DNA of 64,000 nt. Origin: Nitrospira sp. Its GTDB lineage: Bacteria > Nitrospirota > Nitrospiria > Nitrospirales > Nitrospiraceae. The stretch is taken from the NCBI GenBank assembly GCA_023248215.1, contig JAHFEW010000004.1, positions 1 through 64,000 of the forward strand, written 5' to 3'. Below the pieces are notes generated by a model, which did not search any database, was not told the DNA's origin, and saw nothing but the letters and a program-made list of their open reading frames with translations. Shown here piece by piece: positions 50,300 through 58,498 of the stretch. How positions within the stretch are numbered: the stretch's first letter is position 1; the number at the start of each line of letters is the position of its first letter. Position numbers and translations under genes: made by a program.

Positions 50300-50629
50300 C
50301 TACTTGCGAGTTTCATCCTTGATCCATTCCAAGTACGGAGCCGACCCCCTGATGATGGGGAGGGCGATGATCTCGGGAACACTATAACTGTGGTGCCCCC
50401 TAATAGCCGTTTCGAGCTCCGAGAATCGATCCAAGGTGGTTTTGATGATAATCAGGCATTCATTTTCCACATTAACCTTATTATCCCACCGAAAGATTGA
50501 TTGAATGTCTTTCACGACATTGGCACAAGCGGCCAACCTGGAACATACAACCATCTTCCCTAGTAGCTCGGCCTCTTCAGCTGATGAAGCGGTCACGAGC
50601 ACGACGACCTCAGAGCCACTCGTTTCCAC
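50300..50629 (-). CDS. cutA: Divalent-cation tolerance protein CutA
   Basis: The 109-residue protein matches CutA: VVVLVTASSAEEAELLGKMV, LAACANVVKDIQSIFRWDNK, CLIIIKTTLDRFSELETAIR, HHSYSVPEIIALPIIRGSAP and YLEWI. CutA forms trimers and has been linked to copper tolerance. It begins with GTG, with AGGGTGAG upstream. Confidence 0.95.
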   Translation of the reverse strand: METSGSEVVVLVTASSAEEAELLGKMVVCSRLAACANVVKDIQSIFRWDNKVNVENECLIIIKTTLDRFSELETAIRGHHSYSVPEIIALPIIRGSAPYLEWIKDETRK

Positions 50630-50926
50630 AGCTCACCCTAGCGTAAGCAAATTGCGTGCCTTCCACACCCAATGAAAGCCTGCGAAATAATAGATATCAA
50701 TGTCTTATAAATTATTTTGCCTTCATTTCCATCCCCAGATCTGTAATGAACCGGGCAGGATTTGCACACTTCGACAAAAAACGACCACTTCCCCTATGAG
50801 ATCCATTCCATTCACTCACGCGTAACATTTCTAGATTCCTTCACTCTTCCACACCATTATCTTTCGGTTCGACACCCTCTGGCCTTGAGAGCCTACTCGT
50901 ATGGCATATTGTTGAATGCGCCAGAG

Positions 50927-50956
50927 TTGACACCCCTTTTCTGGCTCCCTTATGAT
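50927..50956 (+). promoter_or_regulatory. Sigma-70-type promoter of rhodanese gene
   Basis: TTGACA (50927-50932) and TATGAT (50951-50956) are separated by 18 bases. The predicted start near 50963 leaves a 19-base leader with GGAGG for the gene at 50982. The rest of the 352-base gap between cutA and this gene shows no ORF. Confidence 0.8.
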
Positions 50957-50981
50957 CCGGTCATACAATGGAGGTGCACTG

Positions 50982-51302
50982 ATGAGCTTTACAATTACCC
51001 CTAAGGATTTGAAATCGAGGCTGGATAAAGGCGAAAAACTTGTGCTCGTCGATGTTCGGGAACCGTGGGAATACGCGCTCGCCAAGCTGGAAGGATCCAT
51101 TTTGGTCCCCTTGGCGACCCTCCAACAATCCCTCGGCAAGCTCGATCGCAATGCTGAGATTATCGCCTATTGCCACCATGGAATGAGAAGTGCGGATGCG
51201 ACGGGATTTCTACTACAACAAGGGTTTGGAAACGTGAAGAACCTGATCGGAGGCATCGATGCCTGGTCTACCCAAGTAGACCCATCCGTCCCCCGTTACT
51301 AA
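50982..51302 (+). CDS. Single-domain rhodanese
   Basis: The 106-residue protein has KLVLVDVREPWEYALAKLEG and the active-site loop IAYCHHGMRSADATGFLLQQ with the catalytic Cys. The end GNVKNLIGGIDAWSTQVDPS is the usual rhodanese close. It carries sulfur as a persulfide. GGAGG precedes ATG 50982. Confidence 0.93.
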   Translation: MSFTITPKDLKSRLDKGEKLVLVDVREPWEYALAKLEGSILVPLATLQQSLGKLDRNAEIIAYCHHGMRSADATGFLLQQGFGNVKNLIGGIDAWSTQVDPSVPRY

Positions 51303-51311
51303 TTCAAGGTT

Positions 51312-52235
51312 CTACCCGAGCCGTTCGCGGAAATACTCGACCGTCCGCCGCAGCCCTTCACGCAAGTCTACCTTGGGTTCCCACCCTAAGTCATGGTGGA
51401 GTTTCGTGGAATCGATGACGCTCCTGGCTTGCTCACCTCTCTTCGCTGGCCCGTGCACTTCCTTGAATTCGACCTTGGTAAGATCGACGACAATTCGAAA
51501 TAAGTCGTTGATGGAGGTCTCAATGCCCGTGCCGACGTTGTACACGCCTTCAACGTCAGGACCCATCGCCATCAAATTCCCCTCAACGACATCCTCGACA
51601 AACACGAAGTCGCGGGTCTGGCGTCCATTTCCGTTTACCACCGCCTGTTCCCCATGCAGCATTTTTTGAATAAAAATTGCGACGACCCCGGCCTCTCCTT
51701 CGGGATCCTGCCGCGGCCCATACACATTGGCGTATCGAAGACTCACCACCTGGATACCGCTCAACCGATGGTAATAGGACAAGTAATGCTCACCGCACAA
51801 CTTGCTGATGCCGTAGGGGGAAAGTGGCTGGGTGATGTGGCTTTCAGGCGCAGGGAATGCTAACTGCTCGCCGTAGATGGCCCCACCAGACGATGAAAAG
51901 ATGACCTTCCGCGCGCCATGCTTGGAGGCCTGTTCGAGAACATTCAGCGTCCCGAGGACATTGACCTGCGCATCGAACATCGGATCTTCTACCGAGCGCC
52001 GCACGTTCATTTGTGCAGCCAGATGAAAGACGACCGACGGCCGTTCATTGCGAAAGATCCGTTCCAGCTTGGGATTTTCGATATCAAGCTTGTAGAATTG
52101 TGCCGCCTTGGGGACGTTTTTCCGCTTCCCCGTGACAAGGTTATCGACCACCACCACATCGTGCCCCTCTTGGAGCAAGCGATCTACCACATGTGACCCG
52201 ATAAACCCTGCCCCTCCGGTAACCAAGACTTTCAT
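51312..52235 (-). CDS. NAD-dependent sugar-nucleotide epimerase (UDP-glucose 4-epimerase-like)
   Basis: The Rossmann motif is VLVTGGAGFIGSHVVDRLLQ, the catalytic region is SSSGGAIYGEQ with YGISKLCGEHYL (YxxxK), and later VSLRYANVYGPRQDPEGEAG fits extended SDR enzymes. It most likely inter-converts UDP-sugars for surface polysaccharide. ATG 52235 gives MKVLVTGG, the usual start; the longer frame to 52388 has no support. Confidence 0.93.
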   Translation of the reverse strand: MKVLVTGGAGFIGSHVVDRLLQEGHDVVVVDNLVTGKRKNVPKAAQFYKLDIENPKLERIFRNERPSVVFHLAAQMNVRRSVEDPMFDAQVNVLGTLNVLEQASKHGARKVIFSSSGGAIYGEQLAFPAPESHITQPLSPYGISKLCGEHYLSYYHRLSGIQVVSLRYANVYGPRQDPEGEAGVVAIFIQKMLHGEQAVVNGNGRQTRDFVFVEDVVEGNLMAMGPDVEGVYNVGTGIETSINDLFRIVVDLTKVEFKEVHGPAKRGEQARSVIDSTKLHHDLGWEPKVDLREGLRRTVEYFRERLG

Positions 52236-52409
52236 ACGTGCCCTCGCCTCTCCTTCATCTGCAAAGCTGACGGTACCCCGACCGAATAATCGAGGGTCAG
52301 CGTACACCTTCTGCACACTTCCGCAAAGCGTTTTCGTCTTGCCCTTGCGGCTGGGGGTTCTGTCCGCCCTCCAAGCCGGACCATCCACTTTTGCATCCCC
52401 GTGGAACCC

Positions 52410-53165
52410 TCACCTGCGGCGCCGAAACCACGCCAGAATTTCCCGATTGCCTTTGCGTCCCTCTATGGGCGACTCCATGCGGCCTGCCAACTCCAGGCCA
52501 AGGTGACCTGCACAGACCACCACTTTCTCAGCCACCGCCTGCCGCAACCCATCGTCTCGAACGATCCCCCCACGCCCGACAAGACCTTTTCCCACCTCAA
52601 ATTGCGGTTTGATCAGGGTGATGACGAATCCGGAATTTGCCAGGTACGGCACCACGCAAGGCAGCACGAGAGTGAGTGAAATGAACGAGACATCGATGAC
52701 GACCAGGTTGATCGAATCCTGGATAACGCCCGGCTCAAGATACCGAATGTTGGTCCGCTCCATGAGCAGGACACGCGGATCCTGCCGAAGACGCCAGTCG
52801 AACTGCCCATACCCAACATCCACGGCATAGACTCGAGCCGCGCCGCGTTGCAGGAGACAGTCGGTGAATCCCCCGGTGGAACAGCCCACATCCAAGCAGA
52901 CCATCCCCTTCGGATCGACCTGAAATTGATCCAGCGCGGCAGCCAGCTTTTCCCCGCCGCGCCCGACATAGGGCGATGCACGCCCGACTACCACCACCTC
53001 CGCATCCGGCAGAATCGGCTTCGCAGCCTTATCAACCACTACTCCGTCCACGCGAACGAGGCCGGCAAGAATGAGTCGGGCCGCATCTTCGCGACTGACA
53101 ACCAACCCTCGGCTGACAAGCATACGATCGAGCCGTTCCCGCTCTGGGCGCATTTTTTGGATCAT
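52410..53165 (-). CDS. tlyA: TlyA-family rRNA methyltransferase/haemolysin A
   Basis: An N-terminal S4 RNA-binding domain (RLDRMLVSRGLVVSREDAAR, LVRVDGVVVDKAAKPILPDA) is followed by an FtsJ-like domain (SPYVGRGGEKLAAALDQFQV, VCLDVGCSTGGFTDCLLQRG, YAVDVGYGQFDWRLRQDPRV, TLIKPQFEVGKG). It methylates 2'-O positions in 16S and 23S rRNA in actinobacteria. Here it starts a tlyA-xseB-xseA neighbourhood, a common arrangement. Confidence 0.93.
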   Translation of the reverse strand: MIQKMRPERERLDRMLVSRGLVVSREDAARLILAGLVRVDGVVVDKAAKPILPDAEVVVVGRASPYVGRGGEKLAAALDQFQVDPKGMVCLDVGCSTGGFTDCLLQRGAARVYAVDVGYGQFDWRLRQDPRVLLMERTNIRYLEPGVIQDSINLVVIDVSFISLTLVLPCVVPYLANSGFVITLIKPQFEVGKGLVGRGGIVRDDGLRQAVAEKVVVCAGHLGLELAGRMESPIEGRKGNREILAWFRRRR

Positions 53166-53230
53166 ATCAACAATGGAGGTTGAGGCGCTGAGGGAAGTGG
53201 CAGACCCAGACTTGGGCGTCGGCCAGAATG

Positions 53231-53479
53231 TTACTGAGGACGCTCGGGCTCATCGTCACCAAGAGAAAACGCTTGAATCCGCTTCTTACCATCCTTTTCT
53301 TGCACCAGAATCTCAACCTTCCGTTCGGCGTCCTCCAGCATCTTGAGACAGGTCTTCGACAGTCGAATCCCTTCCTCGAAAATCTTCAGCGAGTCATCGA
53401 GAGGCAGATCGCCCTTCTCAAGTTCAGCGACGATTGTTTCCAACCTCGCCATCGCGTACTCAAACTTAATCGCGGCCAC
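53231..53479 (-). CDS. xseB: Exodeoxyribonuclease VII small subunit
   Basis: The 82-residue protein has the XseB pattern: KFEYAMARLETIVAELEKGD, LPLDDSLKIFEEGIRLSKTC and a charged tail. It pairs with XseA to degrade single-stranded DNA. It begins with GTG with GGGAG upstream. It lies between xseA (upstream) and tlyA. Confidence 0.95.
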   Translation of the reverse strand: MAAIKFEYAMARLETIVAELEKGDLPLDDSLKIFEEGIRLSKTCLKMLEDAERKVEILVQEKDGKKRIQAFSLGDDEPERPQ

Positions 53480-53536
53480 AGCAACTCCCTTGCAGGTTCA
53501 TGAGCCAACGCATTATTGCCCGCCCCTTCGGTGAGG

Positions 53537-54895
53537 TCAAGACACCGGCTGCGGCAAAACCTCTTTGACGAGACACAACAGCCGCCCCTCAGCAAGTCGA
53601 GCGTGAAGCACCTCTCCGACCGCCACCTCGGATGCACGCCGCACGATCTGTCCGGACGGGACGGTTTGGATGACACTATACCCTCGCTTCAAGATATCCA
53701 ATGGACTGAGAGCATCAAGCGCCGTCATGTACGCCTCTACCGATTGCCTGCGGTGAATGAGCCCTCGACGAGCCTCCTGCTCCAGCCGCTTACAAAGCTG
53801 CGGGAGCAACACGAACGACGTCCGAATCCTGCTTTGCGGACTCCGAGTCAGCAGGGCATGATGACGTTCCGCCATGCCACGATGTAGCAGAGTCAGACGC
53901 TCTGTGAGCGACCGCAGCAAGGCATCACTCAATTCATCCAGCCGCTGGGCTTGCGCTTGCATTCGAAACCGCGTTTCGCCAAGGACTCTAAGCGACGTGT
54001 CCAAGCGATAGCGTTGCATCACGACGAATGTCTGCATCGTGCGTTGCAGGCGAACGCCCATTTGGGCCAACCGCTCCACAAGTTCCTCCAACACAGGCAC
54101 AACCGCCTCTGCCGCCGCAGAGGGAGTCGGAGCGCGGTAATCGGCGGCAAAATCCGAGAGTGTCACATCAATTTCATGCCCTACAGCGGAGACGACCGGC
54201 ACCCTGGACTGGACGATTGCGCGAACCACCACTTCTTCGTTAAAGGCCCACAGATCCTCCAAGGCTCCCCCACCACGGCCGACAATCATGACCTCCACCT
54301 CTGGCATCGTACTTAACGCCGTTATCGCCGCTGCAATGCGCTCGGCAGCCCCCTCCCCCTGAACCGGAACCGGCGCAATCAAGACATGGACGAGAGGACA
54401 GCGACGACGAAGCACGGCAACAATATCGCGGATTGCTGCCCCGGTGACGGAGGTCACAATACCGACCGTTCTCGGGAATGCGGGCAAGGGACGTTTGCGC
54501 GCCTCATCAAACAGCCCCTCGCGCGCCAACCGTTCCTTGAGTTGCTCGAACGCCAATTGGAACGCCCCGATTCCCTTGGGTTCGACCGAATCGACCACGA
54601 GTTGATACTCGCCGCGAGGCTCGTACACCGAGATGCGCCCGCGCGCAATGATCGCCATGCCTTCCTGGAGTGCGAACCGAAGCCGCGAAACCCCGGACCG
54701 AAAGAGCACGCCGCGAAGCTGGCTCTGCTCGTCTTTTAGCGTGAAGTACAGGTGTCCGGAGGTCGGCGCGCGAAGATTGGAGACTTCTCCTTCAATCCAG
54801 ATATCCTGAAATTGATCTTCAAGGGAATCTCGAATGAGCCGCGTCACGTCGGACACGGAGAGGAGAAGTTGGAGAGAGGGGTTACGCCCGGTCAT
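53537..54895 (-). CDS. xseA: Exodeoxyribonuclease VII large subunit
   Basis: The N-terminal OB fold reads LQDIWIEGEVSNLRAP-like (FQDIWIEGEVSNLRAPTSGH, LYFTLKDEQSQLRGVLFRSG), and the catalytic domain holds VGIVTSVTGAAIRDIVAVLR, VMIVGRGGGALEDLWAFNEE and SAVGHEIDVTLSDFAADYRA, followed by the long coiled-coil helices. Length of 452 is normal. Confidence 0.96.
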   Translation of the reverse strand: MTGRNPSLQLLLSVSDVTRLIRDSLEDQFQDIWIEGEVSNLRAPTSGHLYFTLKDEQSQLRGVLFRSGVSRLRFALQEGMAIIARGRISVYEPRGEYQLVVDSVEPKGIGAFQLAFEQLKERLAREGLFDEARKRPLPAFPRTVGIVTSVTGAAIRDIVAVLRRRCPLVHVLIAPVPVQGEGAAERIAAAITALSTMPEVEVMIVGRGGGALEDLWAFNEEVVVRAIVQSRVPVVSAVGHEIDVTLSDFAADYRAPTPSAAAEAVVPVLEELVERLAQMGVRLQRTMQTFVVMQRYRLDTSLRVLGETRFRMQAQAQRLDELSDALLRSLTERLTLLHRGMAERHHALLTRSPQSRIRTSFVLLPQLCKRLEQEARRGLIHRRQSVEAYMTALDALSPLDILKRGYSVIQTVPSGQIVRRASEVAVGEVLHARLAEGRLLCLVKEVLPQPVS

Positions 54896-54935
54896 GCCTC
54901 ACCGAGCCAGACAGAAGAGCCACACGCACAAACGA

Positions 54936-55715
54936 TCAATCCACCACTCGTATCCGCTCAATAGACAGAGCCTTGCCGAGCGTGGCATCCAGGTCGAGCA
55001 AGACCGCGCAGAAGACGGTCGGCCCCGATGCCACCTCAAAACGGCGTGGCATCCCCGTGAGAAACTTTTCGATTGCCAACTCTTTTTTAATCCCGATGAC
55101 CGAATGGAGCGGGCCGGTCATTCCAATATCGGTGATATACGCCGTTCCTTTTGGAAGGATCTGCTCATCGGCCGTCTGCACGTGGGTATGGGTCCCCGCC
55201 ACGGCCGTCACCAAGCCATCCAGGTAATGCGCCATCGCCATCTTTTCAGACGTCGCCTCGGCATGCATATCGACCACGATCGCGGCGACCTGTGCCTTCA
55301 GACGCTCGACCTCTCTCTTCCCGACCTGGAATGGGCAATCAATCGTCGGCATGAAGGCCCGTCCCATCAGATGAAGGATCCCTAGGGACTCGCCACCCGG
55401 TGTTGTGAACACATAACTGCCTCGCCCAGGCACTCCAGTCGGGTAATTGGCAGGACGCAGGAGACGCGGTTCACGTGGAAACACGTCTAGAATTTCTTTC
55501 TTATCCCACGCGTGATTCCCGGTGGTGATTACCGACACGCCGAGATCGAAAAGGTCATCAACCAGGTCGGGAGTAATCCCGAACCCGCCCGCCACATTCT
55601 CTCCATTTCCAACCACGACATCGATTTCGTGCTTGGCAATGAGTTTGGGCAGCAGGCGAGCCACGGCCCGTCGCCCTGGCTCGCCCATGATATCGCCGAT
55701 CATGAGAACCTTCAT
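54936..55715 (-). CDS. YmdB-family metallophosphoesterase
   Basis: The protein matches the YmdB (TIGR00282) type: MKVLMIGDIMGEPGRRAVAR, NGENVAGGFGITPDLVDDLF, GVSVITTGNHAWDKKEILDV, ATSEKMAMAHYLDGLVTAVA and GTHTHVQTADE. Metal ligands Asp, Asn, His and His are all present. These enzymes hydrolyse 2',3'-cyclic nucleotides and are usually next to rny, as here. ATG 55715 is used; a GTG lies 2 codons earlier. Confidence 0.92.
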   Translation of the reverse strand: MKVLMIGDIMGEPGRRAVARLLPKLIAKHEIDVVVGNGENVAGGFGITPDLVDDLFDLGVSVITTGNHAWDKKEILDVFPREPRLLRPANYPTGVPGRGSYVFTTPGGESLGILHLMGRAFMPTIDCPFQVGKREVERLKAQVAAIVVDMHAEATSEKMAMAHYLDGLVTAVAGTHTHVQTADEQILPKGTAYITDIGMTGPLHSVIGIKKELAIEKFLTGMPRRFEVASGPTVFCAVLLDLDATLGKALSIERIRVVD

Positions 55716-55725
55716 GACCACTCAC

Positions 55726-57303
55726 TCATTTCGCAAAATCGACAAACCGACTCTCCCGGATAACCGTGACCTTGATTTGGCCCGGATAGGTCAGCTCCTG
55801 CTCAATCTTCTTCGCCAAGTCCCGAGAGAGTTGGAAACATTCAGGGTCCGTCAAATCTTCCTGCTTCACAATCACACGAATTTCGCGTCCAGCTTGAATC
55901 GCATAGGCCTTCAGCACGCCCTTATGGACAGTCGCCAGCGACTCCAACTTTTCCAGCCGCTTCACATAGGACTCCAACGCCTCACGGCGGGCACCGGGGC
56001 GCGCAGCCGACAGCGCCTCCGCCGCCGCCACCAGCACCGTTTCCGGACAAATCGGCTCAACTTGCTCGTGATGCGCCGCAATGGCATTCACCACTTTGGG
56101 ATGTTCGCCGTATTTCTTAGCAATCTCCGCACCCAACATGGCATGCGGCCCCTCTTCTTCGTGGCTCACGGCCTTTCCGATGTCGTGCAACAAGGCGCCT
56201 CGCTTGGCGAGCTTGACATCGAGTTTCAGCTCAGATGCCATGATGCCGCAGATGTAGGCCGCTTCCCGAGCATGGTACAGATTGTTCTGTCCGTAGCTGG
56301 TTCGATACTTGAGCCGCCCTAGCACCTTGACCAACTCGGGATGGAAATCGGACAAACCGACTTCGAAGATGACCTTCTCGGCCTCTTCGATCATCAGCTT
56401 CTCGACATCCGTTTTGACCTTTTCGACGATCTCTTCAATGCGGGTCGGATGGATTCGGCCGTCGTGCATGAGCCGCTCGAGTGACACCTTGGCGATCTCA
56501 CGACGAAGCGGATCGAACCCTGAAATAATGACCGCTTCGGGCGTCTCATCGATAATGAGATCGATCCCCGTGGCCGCTTCGATCGCGCGAATGTTTCGTC
56601 CCTCTCGACCGATGATCCGGCCCTTCATCGCATCATTGGCAATCGGCACGACCGAAATCGTCGCTTCATTCACATAGTCGCGGGTCACCCGCTGAATGGA
56701 ACAGGCAATGATCTCCCGCGCTTCTCGATCGGCATTTTCCTTCGCCTCTTCCAGCATGCGCTTCGCAAGACCGGCCGCTTCCAAACGCGCCTGGCTTTCC
56801 ATCTCCTGAATCAGTTGCCGTTTGGCCTCCTCAGCGGTCAAACTCGCCACCCGCTCGAGTGCCTCGCGATGCTGTTTCACGGCCTGCGCACAGGCCGCTT
56901 CCTTCTGGGACAATCCCTCTTCCCGTTTGAGAAGTTCTTGCTCACGCTTCAGGGCTTCCTGATCGCGCTTTTCGAGAGCATTCACTTTCTTATCAAGACT
57001 TTCCTCTCGTTGCGACACTCGACGTTCCGTATTGGACACCTCCGCGAGCTTTGCTTTCTGGTCTTTCTCCAGTTCAATTTTTGCCTGGAAGATCAGATCC
57101 TTGGCTTCTAACTTGGCCTCTTTGACGAGATTCTCTGCTTCGCGCTGGGCCGATTGGACGATCTGCGTCGACTGATCCTCAGCCCCCGCTCGGCGCGCTA
57201 ATGCTGACCGGCGACGTAGCACTTCGTAGACGCCGGCGCCTAACACCGCTCCCAACAACCCGATCATGATGTACGCAACGACGCTGAGAGAAATGGGAAC
57301 CAC
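55726..57303 (-). CDS. rny: Ribonuclease Y
   Basis: It has an N-terminal membrane helix (VAYIMIGLLGAVLGAGVYEV), a long charged coiled coil, a KH domain (VVPIANDAMKGRIIGREGRN, IRAIEAATGIDLIIDETPEA) and an HD domain (KRGALLHDIGKAVSHEEEGP, AIAAHHEQVEP). RNase Y initiates mRNA decay at the membrane. The start is uncertain: GTG 57303 touches its AGGGAGG; ATT 57294 lies 8 bases after it and would be a rare start; GTG 57336 has no good site. Confidence 0.93.
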   Translation of the reverse strand: MVPISLSVVAYIMIGLLGAVLGAGVYEVLRRRSALARRAGAEDQSTQIVQSAQREAENLVKEAKLEAKDLIFQAKIELEKDQKAKLAEVSNTERRVSQREESLDKKVNALEKRDQEALKREQELLKREEGLSQKEAACAQAVKQHREALERVASLTAEEAKRQLIQEMESQARLEAAGLAKRMLEEAKENADREAREIIACSIQRVTRDYVNEATISVVPIANDAMKGRIIGREGRNIRAIEAATGIDLIIDETPEAVIISGFDPLRREIAKVSLERLMHDGRIHPTRIEEIVEKVKTDVEKLMIEEAEKVIFEVGLSDFHPELVKVLGRLKYRTSYGQNNLYHAREAAYICGIMASELKLDVKLAKRGALLHDIGKAVSHEEEGPHAMLGAEIAKKYGEHPKVVNAIAAHHEQVEPICPETVLVAAAEALSAARPGARREALESYVKRLEKLESLATVHKGVLKAYAIQAGREIRVIVKQEDLTDPECFQLSRDLAKKIEQELTYPGQIKVTVIRESRFVDFAK

Positions 57304-57336
57304 CTCCCTTACGGCAGCGGGACAGCACGCTGTCAC

Positions 57337-57859
57337 CCTGCGAATGATCGTAACCAGTGTTTTAGGGGAGCACGGAGCCTGGAAAGGATTGCGTAAACGA
57401 GAAGGGGAAAAACCCTGACCTCTTGAGCCAGTGGAAACGAGCCGTGGAATCGCTGTCCCTAATTCAAGTAGAGGGGTGGTCGGCCTCGACCCGAATCAAT
57501 TCTCCTGTCACCTCGCAAGCGGATAACGTGAGACCGCTTAGTGGTGACAGAAATCCGAACCGAGCAGAGGGCACCCAAAGACATTCCTGTGCTAGTCTGC
57601 TCTCTACCCAACCATACCCAGTTTTGTCTCACCAATGGCACAGACCCATATACATGGGCTATTCGGCCAACCCATGCAACCACGACCACACTGAACAGCA
57701 GCACGAAATCCAGCGATTCCATATGTTTAGCGCTCAAAGACTGTCTTCAGATTTTCCGTCCTTATTCGAAGCTTCCTTTCCTCTCCTGCCCTTGTTGACC
57801 CTCAGGTCAATACAACACGGAAACGATAACAAAGGAGTGATATGAAAGCAAGGTGAAAC
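57337..57859. other. Gap between rny and zapA with a strong stem-loop
   Basis: The 523 bases hold a long stem-loop: CTGTCACC (57505-57512) pairs with GGTGACAG (57543-57550), and AAGCGG (57517-57522) pairs with CCGCTT (57534-57539). Downstream of zapA is where 6S RNA lies in many bacteria, so a structured RNA is possible, but I cannot fold or match it to 6S. A 92-codon minus-strand ORF (57459-57737) spans it and has no known motif. Confidence 0.4.
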
Positions 57860-58156
57860 TCACCGGGACAACATGGAAGGCATTTGTTGGTCGATCGACT
57901 CCATCAGGGACGCCATGCGGCGATCCGCGTCGGCCTCGCCCTGGCGGCTCTTGCGCTCCGATTCCATCAATTCGTGGGCGATATTGATCGCTGCGAGAAC
58001 CGCCAATTTGGCCGGGGTGGCGGACCGCAGCCCGGCCGCCACATGCTTCATTTGCCTATCGACGAGTTCGGCAAGTTTCTTCACGTAGGATTCGTCCGCC
58101 TCACCGGTGATGCTGTAGCGCTGGCCGTAGATCTCCACGTCAATGGTCTTAGTCAA
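57860..58156 (-). CDS. zapA: Cell-division protein ZapA
   Basis: The protein begins TKTIDVEIYGQRYSITGEAD, then ESYVKKLAELVDRQMKHVAA and PAKLAVLAAINIAHELMESE, the full ZapA pattern, with a C-terminal coiled coil. ZapA stabilises FtsZ filaments. The start is a TTG at 58156 with AAGGAGGTG 5 bases upstream; no ATG gives this N-terminus. It overlaps the ZapB-like gene by 8 bases. Confidence 0.9.
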   Translation of the reverse strand: MTKTIDVEIYGQRYSITGEADESYVKKLAELVDRQMKHVAAGLRSATPAKLAVLAAINIAHELMESERKSRQGEADADRRMASLMESIDQQMPSMLSR

Positions 58157-58403
58157 AAGCCACCTCCTTGGGTTCATCCAGGCATTCCAACAGATCGATT
58201 TCGCCGAGGACCTTTTCGATGCGTGAGCGGATATCCACCCGCTCCTGCTCCCATCGTCGATTCTCATCGTCACGAACCGCGACCCGTTCCCGCGCCAGTC
58301 GCAACTCATCCTCCAAAGACACATTCTTTCGCTTGAGGTCCTGAACAAGTTTCACCAAATCGCGAATCCGAATTTCAAGGGCGTCGAGACGATCTAAAGT
58401 CAT
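58149..58403 (-). CDS. ZapB-like coiled-coil protein
   Basis: The 84-residue protein is a continuous heptad coiled coil (LDALEIRIRDLVKLVQDLKR, VSLEDELRLARERVAVRDDE, RSRIEKVLGEIDLLECLDEP). Its size, composition and overlap with zapA fit a ZapB-like division factor, though sequence identity to ZapB cannot be judged here. It is upstream of zapA on the same transcript. Confidence 0.75.
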   Translation of the reverse strand: MTLDRLDALEIRIRDLVKLVQDLKRKNVSLEDELRLARERVAVRDDENRRWEQERVDIRSRIEKVLGEIDLLECLDEPKEVAFD

Positions 58404-58498
58404 GGCATTTCCTCATGTCAAAGTGGATGGTTCAACACAATAGTGATGGAGGCGAAATATAGGAAGTTCGCTCCGGCTTGTCAAGAAAACGGCTCCCA

